Source of the DNA: SUG1106 sp964651095
GTDB lineage: Bacteria > Bacillota > Clostridia > Peptostreptococcales > Anaerovoracaceae
Direction: 5' to 3'
NCBI GenBank assembly: GCA_964651095.1
Contig: CAZYWO010000081.1
Span: 1 to 9,135 of the forward strand
Length of the DNA stretch: 9,135 bases
Position 1 is the first letter of the stretch. Each line of letters opens with the position of its first letter. Below, one piece after another: positions 1 to 6,618 of this stretch. Under the pieces are notes generated by a model that worked only from the letters and a program-made list of their open reading frames with translations, made no database searches and had not been told where the DNA came from. The position numbers were made by a program, and so were the translations under genes.

Positions 1-27
1 AATAATGCCAGAATAATATATAATACA

Positions 28-49
28 AGTTTGAAAAATGGCTCAAACT
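28..49. repeat. 22-bp dyad near the left edge, possible operator
   Basis: Seven-base arms, AGTTTGA at 28-34 and TCAAACT at 43-49, are perfect reverse complements around an 8-base spacer. On the minus strand a weak promoter-like pair overlaps it: TTGAGC at 41-46 and TATATA at 17-22, 18 bp apart, pointing out of the window. This would fit an operator for the next gene to the left, which is not visible. Such a short AT-rich dyad can also arise by chance. Confidence 0.25.
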
Positions 50-92
50 GATTTAAAATGCTGCAAAGCCGGCATTTCTTATTTTGTCGTTA

Positions 93-130
93 ATAACTAT
101 TCCCTAAATTATGATTTAAGGAATAGTTAT
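93..130. repeat. Near-perfect 38-nt inverted repeat downstream of ruvX
   Basis: Arms at 93-109 and 114-130 pair over 17 positions with a single mismatch (104 against 119) and a 4-base loop, TATG. It lies 43 bp past the ruvX stop. It would form a strong hairpin in the ruvX 3' untranslated region. Neither strand has a T-run after the stem, so it is not a canonical intrinsic terminator. It could stabilise the 3' end or be a small palindromic repeat. The rest of 1-173 shows no gene. Confidence 0.5.
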
Positions 131-173
131 ATCTAACTTATACAATTCAGAAGAGTCCCTTCCACTATCGACT

Positions 174-605
174 TTACCCTCTATGGCTATCAAGATAGCT
201 TTGCAGGATGATAACTGCCGCTTGTTTATCTATTACTTTTTTGCGTTCTTTACGGCTTACATCTGCTTCGATAAGAACTCGTTGCGCCATGGCTGTAGTG
301 AATCTTTCATCCTGCCATACAATTTCTACATTCTTCATTCCTGTGCTTCTCATTTTATTTTCAAGCATAGTTCTGAATTCGTAGACTTTTTCGGTTTGAA
401 TACTGTCAGTGCCATCTAATTTTTTATTTAATCCAATTACGATAGTATCGCACTCATATTCTTTTACTAAATCCAGTATTTTCCCCGTATCCTTTCGTAT
501 TCCTACCCTTTCTAGGGTCATAACACCTTGTGCAGTTAAGCCGAGAGGATCTGAAACTGCGATGCCTACAGTTTTATCTCCCACATCAAGTCCTATTTTT
601 CGCAT
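174..605 (-). CDS. ruvX: RuvX/YqgF family Holliday-junction resolvase-like RNase H-fold nuclease
   Basis: This 143-residue protein has the usual length for the family. The N-terminus carries GLDVGDKTVGIAVSD (residues 5-19), with Asp7 as the expected first metal ligand. DERFTT lies at 99-104 and DKQAA at 126-130, with Asp126 the expected last acidic ligand. A LDGT segment at 63-66 and an EKV segment at 72-74 match the conserved middle. The family is linked to 16S pre-rRNA 5' end processing (E. coli YqgF) and to Holliday junction cleavage; which role applies here cannot be read from sequence. The start is supported by AAAGGAG about 10 nt upstream. In Firmicutes it normally follows alaS and ireB, as here, but a terminator and a candidate promoter separate it from ireB. 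The DUF1292 gene (yrzB) that often follows is not present within the 173 bp visible downstream. Confidence 0.95.
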   Translation of the reverse strand: MRKIGLDVGDKTVGIAVSDPLGLTAQGVMTLERVGIRKDTGKILDLVKEYECDTIVIGLNKKLDGTDSIQTEKVYEFRTMLENKMRSTGMKNVEIVWQDERFTTAMAQRVLIEADVSRKERKKVIDKQAAVIILQSYLDSHRG

Positions 606-640
606 ATATTCAAAGCTCCTTTACGTTAGTTTTTATCATT

Positions 641-669
641 TGTCTATTTATAGTTGCTTCATAAGTCAA
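641..669 (-). promoter_or_regulatory. Candidate sigma-A promoter for ruvX
   Basis: On the minus strand TTGACT (664-669, 5 of 6 to consensus) is followed after 17 bp by TAGACA (641-646, only 3 of 6). It lies just after the ireB terminator and about 36 bp before the ruvX start. The -35 and the spacing are good, but the -10 is weak. Its position makes it the best candidate for separate ruvX expression. Confidence 0.4.
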
Positions 670-690
670 TACGATATCTAAAAATTTCAG

Positions 691-727
691 AAAAAATAGG
701 CGAACAAACGTTTTTGCTCGCCTATTT
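691..727 (-). terminator. Intrinsic terminator after ireB
   Basis: On the minus strand AAATAGGCGA (727-718) pairs perfectly with TCGCCTATTT (703-694). The loop is 14 nt and can pair partly. The second arm runs directly into a T-run ending at 691, giving TATTTTTT. The stem begins 3 nt after the ireB stop codon. It should end the alaS-ireB transcript, at least in part, before ruvX. Confidence 0.85.
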
Positions 728-729
728 AG

Positions 730-978
730 CTACTTATCGATATATGCCTTTAGCATTTCTGCAATTAGCTCATCTCTATCTATTCCCTTTATTAGAGTTC
801 GTGCATTATTATAGCTTGTAATGTACGATGGGTCACCTGAAATCAGATATCCCACAAGCTGGTCGATTGGATTGTAGTCTTTTTCTTCCAACGCACTGTA
901 AACCTCTTCGAGAATTTGCTTATTGGTTTTTTGTGTTTTAAAAGCATTAAACATAATTGTGTTTCTATCCATCTCCAT
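730..978 (-). CDS. ireB: IreB/ReoM family regulatory phosphoprotein (UPF0297, DUF965)
   Basis: An 82-residue cytosolic protein matching the family along its whole length: an N-terminal Thr7 followed by MF, then EVYSALEEKDYNPIDQLVGY, SGDPSYITS and a C-terminal ARTLIKGIDRDELI stretch. In Enterococcus IreB is a substrate of the PASTA kinase IreK and affects cephalosporin tolerance. In Listeria its homologue ReoM, when unphosphorylated, promotes ClpCP-dependent degradation of MurA and so tunes peptidoglycan synthesis. The same role is inferred here; the kinase is not in the window. Two starts are possible. The first ATG (978) sits only 4 nt after GGGAG but places the phospho-acceptor at Thr7 as in Listeria ReoM. 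A second ATG two codons later (972) has better spacing. It follows alaS by 29 bp, so the two genes are probably co-transcribed. Confidence 0.93.
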   Translation of the reverse strand: MEMDRNTIMFNAFKTQKTNKQILEEVYSALEEKDYNPIDQLVGYLISGDPSYITSYNNARTLIKGIDRDELIAEMLKAYIDK

Positions 979-1007
979 GTTTCTCCCTTCGATTTTATAA
1001 TTTTAGT

Positions 1008-3644
1008 CTATGACATTGTTTTTATCATTTTTAATAGACTTTCTGCAACAGCAAAAGCATCATTTATTTTACTTGCATCCTTTGCACCTGCTTGAGCCAT
1101 ATCAGCTTTTCCGCCTCCGCCTCCACCGCAGGCTACGGCAATCTGTTTAATCATATTTCCTGCATGTAAGCCCTTTTCAAGCAGATCGTCGGTAATTGAA
1201 ACGAGGAAAGTAACCTTTTCACCGTTAACAGTTGCAAATACCATCACGATTCCTTTGTGTGCGGCTTTGATGTCATCGGATAAACCTCTTAGATCGTTGA
1301 TATTATAATCGGCAAATTCCTTAGTTATAAGCTTAACACCGTTGATTTCCTTTGCATTTGAAACCATAGTATCGACTTCACTGCCCATTGCCGCTTTTTT
1401 TAGTTCTTCCAGCTCTTTTTTAAGCGCCTTAAACTCATCAGCAGTACTTTTAACCTTATCGGCAAGTATATTTTTATTGCATTTCAGCGGTTCACATGCT
1501 TTTTCAATAACGGCTTCCGCTTTAAGAGCTTCGTTTAAAACGCCCGTACCGGTTGTAGCCTCAATTCGTCTTACTCCTGAAGCAACTCCGCCTTCTGATA
1601 AAATCTTAAAAGCTCCGATTTCTCCGGTATTTCTTACATGAGTACCTCCGCAAAGCTCTATTGACCAATCGCCTGCATTTACCACTCTTACAACACTTCC
1701 GTATTTTTCACCGAAAAGAGCCATTGCCCCTGATTTTTGAGCTTCTTCCATCGACATTTCAGCCACGTTTACAGGGAGGAACTCATTTATTTTTTCATTA
1801 ACAAGAGCTTCTACCTCAGATAACTGCTCCTTGGTTAAAGCCTCAAAATGAGAAAAGTCAAATCTCAATACCCTTTCATTAACCATTGAGCCTGCTTGCT
1901 GCACATGAGTTCCGACAACTTCTCTCAGAGCCTTCTGGAGTAAATGAGTGGCTGTATGATTTCTCATAGTGCAATTTCTCTTGGAAACGTCTACTTTACA
2001 TTCAACCACATCGCCGACTGAAACTTCACCTTTAAGCACTTCAACGGTATGATGAAATACTCCGTCAGTTTTTTCAACTTTGACAACTTTACATTCGGCT
2101 TCTTTGGTTGACATAAAACCATTATCATCAACTTGCCCGCCGCTTTCCGCATAGAACGGTGTTTCATCTAAAATAAGTTTAACCTTTGAGCCTTTGCAGA
2201 CTTTATCAGTCAATCCATTTTCTCCAACAATTGCCAGAATCTTTCCCTTTGACTTTAGTGTATCGTAACCCACGAATTTAGTCTTAGGAACGTTAAGCTC
2301 AAAGTCCGCATCCTTCCACGCTTCCCCCTCGCCCACTTTGCGATTTGCTCTGGCAAGTTCTTTTTGCTTTTTCATGTTTGCCGCAAAGCCTTCCGTATCA
2401 GCGCTACAGCCGTTTTCTGCCAGAATTTCCTCGGTCAGCTCAAGTGGGAATCCGTAAGTATCATACAGTTTAAACGCTTTCTCTCCATCTAATACTGTCT
2501 TTCCTGCTGCTTTCAGTTCATTAACGTATTCCTTTATTATTTCTTCACCCTGTCCTATTGTGGCAGCGAATTTTTCTTCTTCTACTGCTATAATTTTCTG
2601 GATGTAGTCTTTCTTTTCTACTAATTCAGGATATGCTTCTCCCGAAACTTCGATTACCTTATTTGAAAGTTCAACAAGAAAAGCATCTTCTATTCCCAGA
2701 AGTCTGCCGTGTCTTGACGCCCTTCTTAAAAGTCTCCTAAGCACATATCCTCTTCCTTCGTTGGAAGGCATTATACCGTCTGCGATCATAAAAGTTATAG
2801 ATCTGAGATGGTCGGTGATGATTCTGATGGAAACGTCTGTCGGAGCTTGTCCATCTTTATATTCAACGCCGGATTTTGCTACCACTCCGTCAAGTATATG
2901 TCTGATAGTGTCTATATCAAATATGGAATCTACTCCCTGCATGATACATGCCATTCTTTCCAGACCCATGCCGGTATCAATATTAGGATGCTCTAGGTTG
3001 CTGTAAGTTCCGTCTTCTTCTTTGGAGAACTGAGTGAAAACGTGGTTCCAGAATTCCAGATATCTGTCACAGTCACAGCCCGGCTTGCAATCAGGTTTGC
3101 CGCAGCCGTATTCAGGACCTCTGTCAAAATATATTTCAGAACATGGACCGCATGGACCGAGACCGATTTCCCAGAAATTATCATCTTTTCCCAGTCTTAC
3201 TATTCTTTCTTCAGGCATTCCTAACTTTTTCCAAATTTCGACTGCTTCATCGTCGTCTTCATAAACAGTAGCCCAAACTTTATCAAAAGGCATTTTAAGC
3301 CAATCGGTTATAAATTCAAGCCCCCATGTCAGTGACTGCTCTTTAAAGTAATCTCCAAAGGAAAAGTTTCCCAGCATTTCAAAGAAAGTACCGTGTCTAG
3401 AGGTGATACCTACGTTATCGATATCTCCTGTTCTGATGCACTTCTGGCACGTGGTCATTCTCTTAGCTGGAGGTGTTTCAACTCCTGCAAAATAGTTTTT
3501 TAATGGCGCCATGCCTGAGTTGATTATGAGCAAGCTTTTATCGTTCTGTGGAATAAGAGACGCACTCTTACCTGCATAATGTCCCTTGCTCACATAAAAG
3601 TCTCTGAATAGCTGTCTTATCTCATTTAAACCTAGCTTTTCCAT
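1008..3644 (-). CDS. alaS: Alanine--tRNA ligase
   Basis: Charges tRNA-Ala with alanine in the cytosol and hydrolyses mischarged Ser- or Gly-tRNA-Ala. The 878 residues match full-length bacterial AlaRS. The class II catalytic core is N-terminal: KRMTTCQKCIRTGDIDNVG (61-79), RHGTFFEMLGNFSFGDYF (83-100), GPCGPCSEIYFDRG (163-176) and NIDTGMGLER (221-230). The editing domain has SGGQVDDNG (501-509) and a zinc site made by HTATH (His563, His567) and CGGTH (Cys665, His669). A Lys/Glu-rich coiled coil follows (about 728-752), then the C-Ala domain with a Gly-rich run at 839-845. A short Cys-rich insert (181-192) follows the GPCGPC motif. AGGAGG lies 9 nt before the ATG. The leader is only about 40 nt, so there is no room for a T-box. 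ireB follows after 29 bp. Confidence 0.99.
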   Translation of the reverse strand: MEKLGLNEIRQLFRDFYVSKGHYAGKSASLIPQNDKSLLIINSGMAPLKNYFAGVETPPAKRMTTCQKCIRTGDIDNVGITSRHGTFFEMLGNFSFGDYFKEQSLTWGLEFITDWLKMPFDKVWATVYEDDDEAVEIWKKLGMPEERIVRLGKDDNFWEIGLGPCGPCSEIYFDRGPEYGCGKPDCKPGCDCDRYLEFWNHVFTQFSKEEDGTYSNLEHPNIDTGMGLERMACIMQGVDSIFDIDTIRHILDGVVAKSGVEYKDGQAPTDVSIRIITDHLRSITFMIADGIMPSNEGRGYVLRRLLRRASRHGRLLGIEDAFLVELSNKVIEVSGEAYPELVEKKDYIQKIIAVEEEKFAATIGQGEEIIKEYVNELKAAGKTVLDGEKAFKLYDTYGFPLELTEEILAENGCSADTEGFAANMKKQKELARANRKVGEGEAWKDADFELNVPKTKFVGYDTLKSKGKILAIVGENGLTDKVCKGSKVKLILDETPFYAESGGQVDDNGFMSTKEAECKVVKVEKTDGVFHHTVEVLKGEVSVGDVVECKVDVSKRNCTMRNHTATHLLQKALREVVGTHVQQAGSMVNERVLRFDFSHFEALTKEQLSEVEALVNEKINEFLPVNVAEMSMEEAQKSGAMALFGEKYGSVVRVVNAGDWSIELCGGTHVRNTGEIGAFKILSEGGVASGVRRIEATTGTGVLNEALKAEAVIEKACEPLKCNKNILADKVKSTADEFKALKKELEELKKAAMGSEVDTMVSNAKEINGVKLITKEFADYNINDLRGLSDDIKAAHKGIVMVFATVNGEKVTFLVSITDDLLEKGLHAGNMIKQIAVACGGGGGGKADMAQAGAKDASKINDAFAVAESLLKMIKTMS

Positions 3645-3689
3645 ATATAAATTCCTCCTGAAATTATAAACAACATATTTTATTATTGT

Positions 3690-3698
3690 ATCATAACA
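3690..3698 (-). promoter_or_regulatory. Extended -10 promoter for alaS
   Basis: The minus strand reads TGTTATGAT (3698-3690), an extended -10 (TG, one base, TATGAT) with no good -35 upstream. Transcription would start near 3683, giving a leader of about 40 nt. An alternative pair, TTGTAC with TAAAAT 17 bp downstream, overlaps it. Read-through from cls is also possible because I see no strong terminator between the genes. Confidence 0.4.
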
Positions 3699-3742
3699 GG
3701 TACAAAAAGTCTATTACTTGCCTAAAAAATCCCATATTCACT

Positions 3743-3761
3743 TTTGGAAAACATATCCAAA
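3743..3761 (-). other. Small hairpin after cls, weak terminator candidate
   Basis: TTTGGA and TCCAAA arms (3743-3748 and 3756-3761) form a 6-bp stem with a 7-nt loop, 26 nt past the cls stop. On the minus strand the nearest T-run (3729-3724) begins 14 nt beyond the stem, too far for a standard intrinsic terminator. Termination of cls here is therefore doubtful. Confidence 0.25.
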
Positions 3762-3786
3762 TTATAATTTACAATATCCTTTTATA

Positions 3787-5364
3787 TTACATAAGTGGGG
3801 CAATCGCTTTAAGAAGTCTGCCGCTCAGCTTAACAGAAACTTTTTCACTTCGTATGGTGGTTTTAGTAACTTTCCTGCATCTCGATAAGGTTTCCTGAAA
3901 ATCTTTTTCAATATGAGGAATACAGTCAGTATCGTACATATACGCAGCACACTCAAAGTGATGATATAAGCTTCTGTAATCAAGATTGATAGTACCGACT
4001 ACGGCTTTAATATCATCTGAAACGAAAACCTTAGCATGCACAAATCCCGGCGTATATTCATATATATTGACTCCTGATTCTATCAACGACATATAATGAG
4101 TTTTGGCCAAAGCATAGGCTGCCTTTTTGTCAGGAATTCCCGGTAAAATAAGCGTTACATCCACACCCCTTTCTGCGGCAAACTTCAACGCTGTTTCCAT
4201 TTCTCCGTCTAAAATCAGATAAGGTGACATTATATGAACGTATTTTTCTGCTCTGTTAAGGATATCTATATAGACCATCTCGCCTGCTTTTTCGTTATCA
4301 AGGGGTGAATCTCCGTAAGGCAATACATATCCCCTGCTCCTTATGATATTTTCAGCCGGATAACTGAGATATTTTTCAAATTCTGGATTCTTTTCTCCAA
4401 TATTCCAAAGTTGCAAAAACATCAAAGTAAAACTTTTTACAGCTTCACCTTTAAGCATTACAGCCGTATCCTTCCAATGCCCGAATCTATTCACTTCGTT
4501 TATGTATTCGTCAGAGAGGTTTATTCCGCCTGTAAAAGCAGTATGTCCATCTATTACTACAATTTTGCGGTGGTCGCGGTAATTATAGTGAGTGGAAATA
4601 AACGGTGTGATCGGCGAAAACATTTTACACTGAATTCCAAGGTCTGAAAGCCTCTTGGGATAATCATGAGGTAATGTGGAAAATTCACAAGTGCCGTCAT
4701 ACATGACGCGAATTTCCACACCCTGTTTCGCCTTTCTAGCCAGAATTTCCAAAACCTTTCCCCACATAATGCCTTCATTTATAATAAAATATTCTAAAAA
4801 AATAAAGTTCTTTGCCTTTTCAAGTTCTATCAAAAGCTGATCGAATTTTTCCTCACCCAAAGAGAAATATTTTATCTGAGTATTGTCATATACCGGATAG
4901 CATCCTCCTCTGTTCAAAAAAACAGAAAGAGCGGCAGTCTCAGGGCATACCTTCTGGAGATTTTCCATAACGACAGAATTCTGCGGTATTAACTCCTGCG
5001 TCTCACGAACCAAGTTTCCGTGAACATCTTTTATGGCTCTATGGCCTATATCCATTTTAGTATATATAAGCATAACAATTCCAAATACCGGAACGACCAT
5101 TATAAGCACGATCCAAGTTATTTTTGCAGTTGGATTCATCCTGCTGTTGAGAAGATATATCATCATTCCCACATACAAAAACAATGTTATACCGTAGTAG
5201 TGAGATGAAAATTCTTGAAATCTGCCGAATATTGCAAATGGAATCGAAAACTGTATTAAGAGTAAAATAACAAATAGCCCTACTCGGCTGAATAAGACTC
5301 TCCAAATACCTCGTTTTCCTTTTTTCAATAATCGCATCCCCATGTTGTTAGTTTGTATATCCAT
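3787..5364 (-). CDS. cls: Cardiolipin synthase, phospholipase D superfamily
   Basis: Makes cardiolipin by condensing two phosphatidylglycerol molecules, with release of glycerol, at the cytoplasmic membrane. At 525 residues it is close to Firmicutes Cls proteins. The N-terminus has three hydrophobic segments (about 28-48, 57-72 and 84-101), one more than the two usually drawn for the family. Two intact HKD motifs mark the phospholipase D fold: His265-x-Lys267-x4-Asp272 followed by a GG-INLSDEY segment, and His443-x-Lys445-x4-Asp450 followed by GTINLDYRS. Both active-site halves are complete, so the enzyme is expected to be active. The ATG follows an AAAGGGA site at about 7 nt. It has its own extended -10 promoter and is not in an operon with other lipid genes. 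A related transphosphatidylase activity is possible, since PLD-family Cls subtypes are hard to tell apart by sequence. Confidence 0.95.
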   Translation of the reverse strand: MDIQTNNMGMRLLKKGKRGIWRVLFSRVGLFVILLLIQFSIPFAIFGRFQEFSSHYYGITLFLYVGMMIYLLNSRMNPTAKITWIVLIMVVPVFGIVMLIYTKMDIGHRAIKDVHGNLVRETQELIPQNSVVMENLQKVCPETAALSVFLNRGGCYPVYDNTQIKYFSLGEEKFDQLLIELEKAKNFIFLEYFIINEGIMWGKVLEILARKAKQGVEIRVMYDGTCEFSTLPHDYPKRLSDLGIQCKMFSPITPFISTHYNYRDHRKIVVIDGHTAFTGGINLSDEYINEVNRFGHWKDTAVMLKGEAVKSFTLMFLQLWNIGEKNPEFEKYLSYPAENIIRSRGYVLPYGDSPLDNEKAGEMVYIDILNRAEKYVHIMSPYLILDGEMETALKFAAERGVDVTLILPGIPDKKAAYALAKTHYMSLIESGVNIYEYTPGFVHAKVFVSDDIKAVVGTINLDYRSLYHHFECAAYMYDTDCIPHIEKDFQETLSRCRKVTKTTIRSEKVSVKLSGRLLKAIAPLM

Positions 5365-5404
5365 ACTGTGTTCCCTTTTATAAAAAATGCAATCTTATCA
5401 TAGT

Positions 5405-5413
5405 ATTATACCA
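5405..5413 (-). promoter_or_regulatory. Extended -10 promoter for cls
   Basis: The minus strand carries TGGTATAAT (5413-5405), a perfect TATAAT with an upstream TG one base away. The 17-bp-spaced -35 (TTTTTA, 5433-5428) is poor and falls inside the T-tract of the upstream terminator. The start site would be near 5398, about 34 nt before the cls ATG. Confidence 0.65.
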
Positions 5414-5427
5414 CCAAACTTTTAAAA

Positions 5428-5459
5428 TAAAAACCCGCGGATAAAACTTATCTGCGGAT
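5428..5459 (-). terminator. Intrinsic terminator after the small membrane protein gene
   Basis: Arms at 5433-5444 and 5448-5459 pair over 12 positions, with one mismatch and one wobble, around a 3-nt loop. On the minus strand the GC-rich base CCGCGGG runs into TTTTTATTTT. It begins 15 nt past the 5475 stop. The plus strand also has a short T-run after the stem, so the structure may work in both directions. Confidence 0.85.
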
Positions 5460-5474
5460 TTTTATGATGTTCAG

Positions 5475-5684
5475 TTACATTTGGTCTTTTAATGTTTTAG
5501 CCATTTCCGTCATGTCCTGACGCACATTGCAAAGGTTGTCTTTCACATCATCCATGTGATGAAAAGTTTCTCTAAATTCCTTTTTTAATTCCCGTTTTGC
5601 ACCAGGTTTCATTGAGGAATAAGCCATCATTGCAGCGGCTCCTATCGCTGCGGTTGTTATAGCCACACTTGCAGCCTTTTTCAT
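5475..5684 (-). CDS. Small membrane-anchored YtxH-like protein, function unknown
   Basis: A 69-residue protein with two parts. Residues 4-25 are Ala-rich and hydrophobic, fitting one membrane helix. Residues 26-69 are highly charged and predicted helical, opening with a PGAKRELKKEF segment that resembles the PKSGKETR-type turn after the helix of YtxH-domain proteins. It has no signal-peptidase or lipobox motif. One Cys (52) sits in the charged part. AAGGGGTGAT, about 6 nt from the ATG, is a good ribosome binding site and confirms the start. It begins 68 bp after the nuclease gene with no terminator and no convincing promoter between them, so it may be read through from the ATL promoter. It ends in a strong terminator. 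YtxH proteins are tied to general stress in bacilli, but the match here is weak and no role can be assigned. Confidence 0.8.
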   Translation of the reverse strand: MKKAASVAITTAAIGAAAMMAYSSMKPGAKRELKKEFRETFHHMDDVKDNLCNVRQDMTEMAKTLKDQM

Positions 5685-5752
5685 ATATCATCACCCCTTC
5701 AAACATATTATTTGAAAAGCCGGATTTTATATGCCAAGAACAATTAACCATT

Positions 5753-6064
5753 TTATTTTTTTCTTTTATATAATGAACAATCTATCTTTTTTGAAAAAAA
5801 TTCTTCAAATAAATCATTATCCGCTATTAATCTTTCTTTTTTTAGTTTGGACAATTTTTTTATGTAAAATTCAAGCTTTGACGCAGTTTCCCTCGTTTCA
5901 GATTGCCATACCGCTTCCATTCTGAGAGCCTGACGGCTTCCCGTATATTTTGCGCACTTACCTTTCTTTTTCTCCGAATGTTCCTTAAATCTGCGTTCCA
6001 CGTCGGTAGTAATTCCCGTATATATTGAATTGTCTTTACAGCGCAGCATGTAAGTGTAATACAT
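5753..6064 (-). CDS. Small GIY-YIG nuclease, YhbQ-like
   Basis: A 103-residue single-domain protein of the GIY-YIG fold, the fold shared with the N-terminal nuclease of UvrC and with SLX1. The signature pair reads TYM (4-6) and YTG (15-17). Then come TTDVERRFKEH with Arg24/Arg25 and His29, the KYTGSR segment (39-44) and the metal-binding Glu65 in ASKLEFYIKKLSKLKK. All expected catalytic residues are present, so DNA nicking or cleavage activity is likely. The C-terminus (about 80-103) adds a short tail ending in Lys/Arg residues. GGAG lies 6 nt before the ATG. It starts 14 bp after the ATL-like gene and is almost certainly co-transcribed with it. The cellular role of stand-alone YhbQ-like proteins is poorly known; repair of branched or damaged DNA is inference. 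Confidence 0.92.
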   Translation of the reverse strand: MYYTYMLRCKDNSIYTGITTDVERRFKEHSEKKKGKCAKYTGSRQALRMEAVWQSETRETASKLEFYIKKLSKLKKERLIADNDLFEEFFSKKIDCSLYKRKK

Positions 6065-6078
6065 TTTAAGCTCCGATT

Positions 6079-6558
6079 CTATTCAATTTTAAATTTTGAT
6101 TTTTCATATTCCTTTACGTAATAACGGATATTGGTTCTTCCCTTTTTTATAATGGTATGACCCTCAGATTCCAATTTTTCTCTTTGAGCTTCCACGCCTC
6201 CGGGATACTTAGGATTAAGTTCTCCATTTGCTTTAAGGGTCCTCCAGTAAGGTGTTTCATCGTAATTTCTCTGGTAGCTTGCCCATGCTGCAATGGAAAC
6301 AAATATTCCGGCAGTTATAGGTTCAGTAAAATCAGCTTCATTTTCTTTTGCAAAATATTCGCGTATATCTCCCACCGTGATTACTTTACCAAAAGGCACC
6401 ATTTTCATTATTCTGTCGTAATCCTTAGGCGGTGCGAAATACATATTTTCTCCGCCATATTTTTCTATTGTCTTAGAATCGGTGATCTTTTGAAATTTAG
6501 GCATATCTTTGCTATCTGACAGCATCGCATTAAAATCTTTTTTATCTTCGTTTGCCAT
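6079..6558 (-). CDS. Alkyltransferase-like (ATL) protein of the MGMT fold, no active cysteine
   Basis: A 159-residue protein. Residues about 45-150 match the DNA-binding alkyltransferase domain: YDRIMKMVPFGKVITVGDI (47-65), then TPYWRTLKANGEL (102-114), PGG (119-121) and EAQREKLESEGH (123-134). In O6-methylguanine methyltransferases the PCHR motif holds the alkyl-accepting Cys; here that segment reads PYWR (103-106). The whole protein has no Cys, so it cannot be a suicide methyltransferase. Cysteine-free ATL proteins bind O6-alkylguanine and flag it for nucleotide excision repair. The ARxVG segment that holds the Arg finger of the family appears as PITAG (80-84), so lesion binding may also differ. 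Residues 1-45 are an extra N-terminal part absent from minimal ATLs. The start is firm: AAAGGAGG lies about 8 nt upstream. It leads an operon with the GIY-YIG gene. Confidence 0.85.
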   Translation of the reverse strand: MANEDKKDFNAMLSDSKDMPKFQKITDSKTIEKYGGENMYFAPPKDYDRIMKMVPFGKVITVGDIREYFAKENEADFTEPITAGIFVSIAAWASYQRNYDETPYWRTLKANGELNPKYPGGVEAQREKLESEGHTIIKKGRTNIRYYVKEYEKSKFKIE

Positions 6559-6579
6559 TTTAACAACCTCCTTTGTTAC

Positions 6580-6608
6580 ATGATAAAATAATTTTAACTT
6601 AAATGCAA
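6580..6608 (-). promoter_or_regulatory. Candidate promoter for the ATL/GIY-YIG operon
   Basis: On the minus strand TTGCAT (6603-6608) is followed after 17 bp by TATCAT (6580-6585, 5 of 6). The -35 matches only at TTG. It lies between the gdhA terminator and the ATL start, and leaves a leader of about 15 nt that holds the AAAGGAGG site. Confidence 0.5.
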
Positions 6609-6618
6609 TGAGACAATT

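Noticed and set aside
1342..1641. Plus-strand open frame inside alaS as a gene
   Set aside because: It is antisense to a fully conserved AlaRS region, has no ribosome binding site and resembles no family. Other plus-strand frames opposite alaS, cls, gdhA and ruvX were dismissed for the same reason.
3759..3770. Perfect 12-bp palindrome AAATTATAATTT between cls and alaS as an operator
   Set aside because: It is purely A/T in AT-rich DNA and lies upstream of the likely alaS promoter without further support, so it is not distinguishable from chance.
5685..5752. Promoter for the small YtxH-like gene using TATAAA in this gap
   Set aside because: No -35 hexamer lies at 16-18 bp spacing and there is no extended -10 TG, so it was not annotated.
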